A stretch of 6,335 nucleotides of DNA from JAJYVH01 sp964548595 (GTDB taxonomy: Archaea > Micrarchaeota > Micrarchaeia > Micrarchaeales > CABMGC01), in the NCBI GenBank assembly GCA_964548595.1, contig CAZJQO010000028.1, positions 1-6,335 on the forward strand, read 5' to 3'. The translations under genes and the position numbers were made by a program. Numbering within the stretch: position 1 is the first letter of the stretch; each line of letters starts with the position of its first letter. Under the pieces are notes generated by a model. It ran no database searches and was not told the origin of the DNA. It worked only from the letters and a program-made list of their open reading frames with translations. This document shows positions 4,738 through 6,335 of this stretch, one piece after another.

Positions 4738-5059
4738 TGCCTAGGTTTGCCGGAGAGTGAAAGCTCCGCAAACTGCGAACCAAGGTTCGCAGATGTAAGC
4801 CTAGGAGCCACACACCCATCTACAGTGCCTGCGGCAATCGCCTGCTGGACATGAAATTCAACAGCGACACTGAGTAGGCATGTGCTGAAATCGTGAAGCT
4901 GTGGTGCCGCCACGTAAGTGGCTCCTAAGTAGACGGGTTAGCATTCTGGGCCTCTGGCCCTCGACGTCAACTACAACAACTACAACAACAGGCTCAACCT
5001 CAACGCGAACAACTCGCCCGAGAATGCTGCTCAAATGGCTCCAGGCTGCTTCCTAGGCA
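4738..5059 (+). ncRNA. Predicted structured DGR RNA containing the template repeat
   Basis: TGCCTAGG (4738-4745) and CCTAGGCA (5052-5059) pair perfectly and would enclose this stretch. Inside are TTTGC(C)GGAG (4746-4755) with CTCCGCAAA (4764-4772), and CTGCGAACC (4773-4781) with GGTTCGCAG (4784-4792). TAGGAGCCAC (4802-4811) pairs with GTGGCTCCTA (4918-4927). ACCCATCTAC (4814-4823) pairs with GTAGACGGGT (4929-4938, one A-C mismatch). GCGGCA (4831-4836) pairs with TGCCGC (4905-4910), extended by GTG/CAC across a bulge. The 4802 and 4814 helices interleave in pseudoknot order. A second CCTAGG at 4800-4805 could compete for the clamp. No coding frame is credible from 4693 to 4943. Known DGRs use a structured RNA around TR as the template bound by the reverse transcriptase and Avd. 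Applying that here is inference. Confidence 0.6.
4944..5040 (+). repeat. DGR template repeat (TR)
   Basis: The 97-base repeat is the master copy of VR. In the VR frame it holds nine AAC codons, one AAT and one CAA. AAC is the usual DGR choice because changing both adenines gives many residues and no stop codons. It begins six bases after the last helix strand of the upstream structured region and ends 33 bases before the reverse transcriptase ATG. Both TR and VR open with a small hairpin, GGGCC-TCT-GGCCC (4948-4960 and 4471-4483). TR contains a direct repeat of AACTACAAC (4969-4977 and 4978-4986), where VR is six bases shorter. Confidence 0.95.
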
Positions 5060-5073
5060 TCCAGCGGGATGCC

Positions 5074-6183
5074 ATGGAAACTTATAGGAACCTGTGTACG
5101 AGACTTTGCTCTTACGAAAATCTCGAGGTTGCCTTCAGGAAAGCCAGAAAAGGAAAAACGCTCAAGGATTATGTAATAAATTTCGAAAGCGAACTGGAGA
5201 AGAACATCACGCAACTGAAAGAAGAGCTGGAAACTCTCACCTATTCTCCCGCGCCGCTGACGACATTTCTTGTGAGGGACCCAAAGACCAGGAAGATAAG
5301 CGCTTCGCACTTTAGGGACAGGGTCGTGCACCATGCTTTGTGCAACATCATAGAACCCATCCTGGAAAAAGAATTTATCCACGATTCGTTCGCAAACCAG
5401 AAAGGCAAGGGAACGCACATGGCAATAAAGAGGTATGAAAGGTTTCTGAGAAGAGTTTCCTTTAACCGCAAGTATGAGGCGATGTCGGGGGTGGGGCAAC
5501 GCAAACTTTTCAACGACGGCGGATCTGCTGGCTATGCGCTTAAGGCCGACATAAGCCATTACTTCGATACTGTAGACCACGAAACCTTGCTGCATATTAT
5601 TCAGAGGAAGATAAAGGACGTCAAGGTTCTTTGGCTGGTCAAGACCATATTGGCAAATCACAAGACCGAAGCTCAGGGAAAAGGGATGCCTATAGGTAAC
5701 CTTACCTCGCAGTTTTTCGCGAATGTATACCTGAACGAGCTCGACAGGTTTGTCAAGCACGGACTAAGGGCCAAATATTATATCAGATACGTAGACGACT
5801 TCGTGATTCTTCATAGGGACAGAACCGTGTTGAAGAAATGGAAAGAGGAAATAGGCGATTTCCTCAGACACGAGCTGAAGATACAGCTGCACAAAGAAAA
5901 GACAAGGATAATCCCACTCAAGAGGGGGATAACGCTCCTGGGCTTCAGGGTATTTCGTCATTATAGGCTCTTGAAGAGGAGCAATGCCAGAAGAATATGG
6001 AAACGCCTTGACAGAATGAGAAACAGGTACGATGCCGGCGAGATTACTAGAGAAAAAGTTAGGCAGAGCTTTGAAGGCTGGCTTGCCTACGCCAAGTTCG
6101 CCAACACATACGATCTTAGGGAAAGGGTGCTTGCACGATTCGAGGAATTATTTTATTCGCAAGCATCCAGCAGCACCAAATAA
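5074..6183 (+). CDS. DGR-type reverse transcriptase
   Basis: The 369-residue protein has a complete reverse transcriptase core, numbered from the ATG at 5074. FRDRVVHHAL (80-89) is followed by GKGTHMAIKR (111-120) and KADISHYFDTVDH (157-169) with the first catalytic Asp (159). GMPIGNLTSQFFANVYLNEL (204-223) carries the SQ variant typical of DGR enzymes. YVDD (239-242) holds the other catalytic aspartates, then LLGFRVF (288-294) and a thumb-like C-terminus with GWLAYAKFANTYDL (335-348). The enzyme would copy the TR RNA with errors at adenine to make cDNA for VR replacement. The opening METYRNLCTRLCSYENLEVA is like other DGR enzymes, which favours 5074. The longer start at 5035 lies inside TR. 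No strong ribosome site precedes either start. There is no maturase or endonuclease domain, and no partner avd gene is seen nearby. Confidence 0.92.
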   Translation: METYRNLCTRLCSYENLEVAFRKARKGKTLKDYVINFESELEKNITQLKEELETLTYSPAPLTTFLVRDPKTRKISASHFRDRVVHHALCNIIEPILEKEFIHDSFANQKGKGTHMAIKRYERFLRRVSFNRKYEAMSGVGQRKLFNDGGSAGYALKADISHYFDTVDHETLLHIIQRKIKDVKVLWLVKTILANHKTEAQGKGMPIGNLTSQFFANVYLNELDRFVKHGLRAKYYIRYVDDFVILHRDRTVLKKWKEEIGDFLRHELKIQLHKEKTRIIPLKRGITLLGFRVFRHYRLLKRSNARRIWKRLDRMRNRYDAGEITREKVRQSFEGWLAYAKFANTYDLRERVLARFEELFYSQASSSTK

Positions 6184-6208
6184 AATCAGGCATCCATTTC
6201 CCGCGTCG

Positions 6209-6335
6209 CTAGGGCGGCACCACAACCACGTGCCTGTTTTCAGTCAACAGCTTTATGCCATCCGCTACCTCGGGGCTAGCCGCAACAAAGATCAGCTCAG
6301 CGTTTAGTCTCTTCGCCTTCGTAACACATCTCTCT
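6209..6335 (-). CDS. C-terminal fragment of an unrecognised protein
   Basis: A minus-strand frame enters at the right edge and runs 41 codons to a TAG complementary to 6209-6211. It reads CVTKAKRLNAELIFVAASP, then EVADGIKLLTENRHVVVVPP. The alternation of a helix, the strand ELIFVAAS, another helix and the strand HVVVVPP looks like the end of an alpha/beta (Rossmann-like) domain. No family can be named from this piece. The gene converges on the reverse transcriptase with 25 bases between the two stops. A plus-strand frame over the same bases (6032-6307) overlaps the reverse transcriptase and is judged a shadow. Confidence 0.5.
   Translation of the reverse strand, partial: ERCVTKAKRLNAELIFVAASPEVADGIKLLTENRHVVVVPP

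Noticed and set aside
4731..4913. Minus-strand 60-codon frame between target and TR
   Set aside because: The region is full of inverted repeats that explain it better as structured RNA. No promoter or ribosome site is seen for it.
4738..4943. CRISPR array or group II intron domains as the reason for the repeats
   Set aside because: There are no regularly spaced direct repeats and no domain V-like hairpin, and the RT is of DGR type next to a proven TR.
5053..5760. Long minus-strand open frame (235 codons) opposite the reverse transcriptase
   Set aside because: It lies wholly inside the RT gene, which has every expected catalytic motif, and its translation shows no domain. It is a shadow of the RT codon pattern.
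6032..6307. Plus-strand 91-codon frame at the right edge
   Set aside because: It mostly overlaps the RT C-terminus in another frame. The minus strand of 6209-6335 reads as a plausible alpha/beta protein end instead.

Overview
The window looks archaeal. Isoleucine is often ATA and arginine often AGG. A/T-rich TATA-like boxes sit about 25 to 40 bases ahead of several starts, and leaders are short with GGTGA- or GGAG-like ribosome sites. Small, tightly packed and poorly recognisable genes fit a small-genome (DPANN-like) archaeon, but the sequence alone does not prove the phylum.

The main content is a diversity-generating retroelement (DGR) in the right half (about 3396-6183), read left to right. 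It has a truncated paralogous target gene (3435-3941), an intact target gene (4144-4692) with a variable repeat (VR, 4467-4557), a structured non-coding stretch, a template repeat (TR, 4944-5040) and a DGR-type reverse transcriptase (5074-6183). VR and TR differ at 13 of 91 aligned bases, and all 13 are adenines in TR. VR also lacks 6 bases (two codons) inside a repeated AAC/TAC tract of TR. By analogy with known DGRs, the reverse transcriptase copies TR RNA with errors at A, and the cDNA replaces VR. The upstream paralogue carries its own adenine-poor segment of NNC codons, which does not match this TR. It ends at an in-frame TAG although 28 conserved codons follow.

The 250 bases between the intact target and TR are rich in inverted repeats. 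They include two helices in interleaved (pseudoknot) order ending six bases before TR. An 8-base perfect pairing (4738-4745 with 5052-5059) would enclose the structured stretch and TR together. A TATA-like box 25 bases before 4738 suggests a dedicated DGR RNA promoter. No Avd-like accessory protein is recognisable. This RNA layout, and a 14-base palindrome two bases after VR, are the least ordinary parts of the window.

The left half is accessory or housekeeping. Positions 1-250 hold a possible worn IS200/IS605-type end. Next come a small unknown protein gene overlapping a CPA-family cation/proton antiporter gene (281-1829), a minus-strand helical-protein gene broken by an apparent one-base frameshift (1904-2499), GC-rich inverted repeats, and another small helical-protein gene whose 5' end appears frame-shifted (2799-3256). 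At the right edge the C-terminus of an unrecognised minus-strand gene enters (6209-6335), convergent with the reverse transcriptase.
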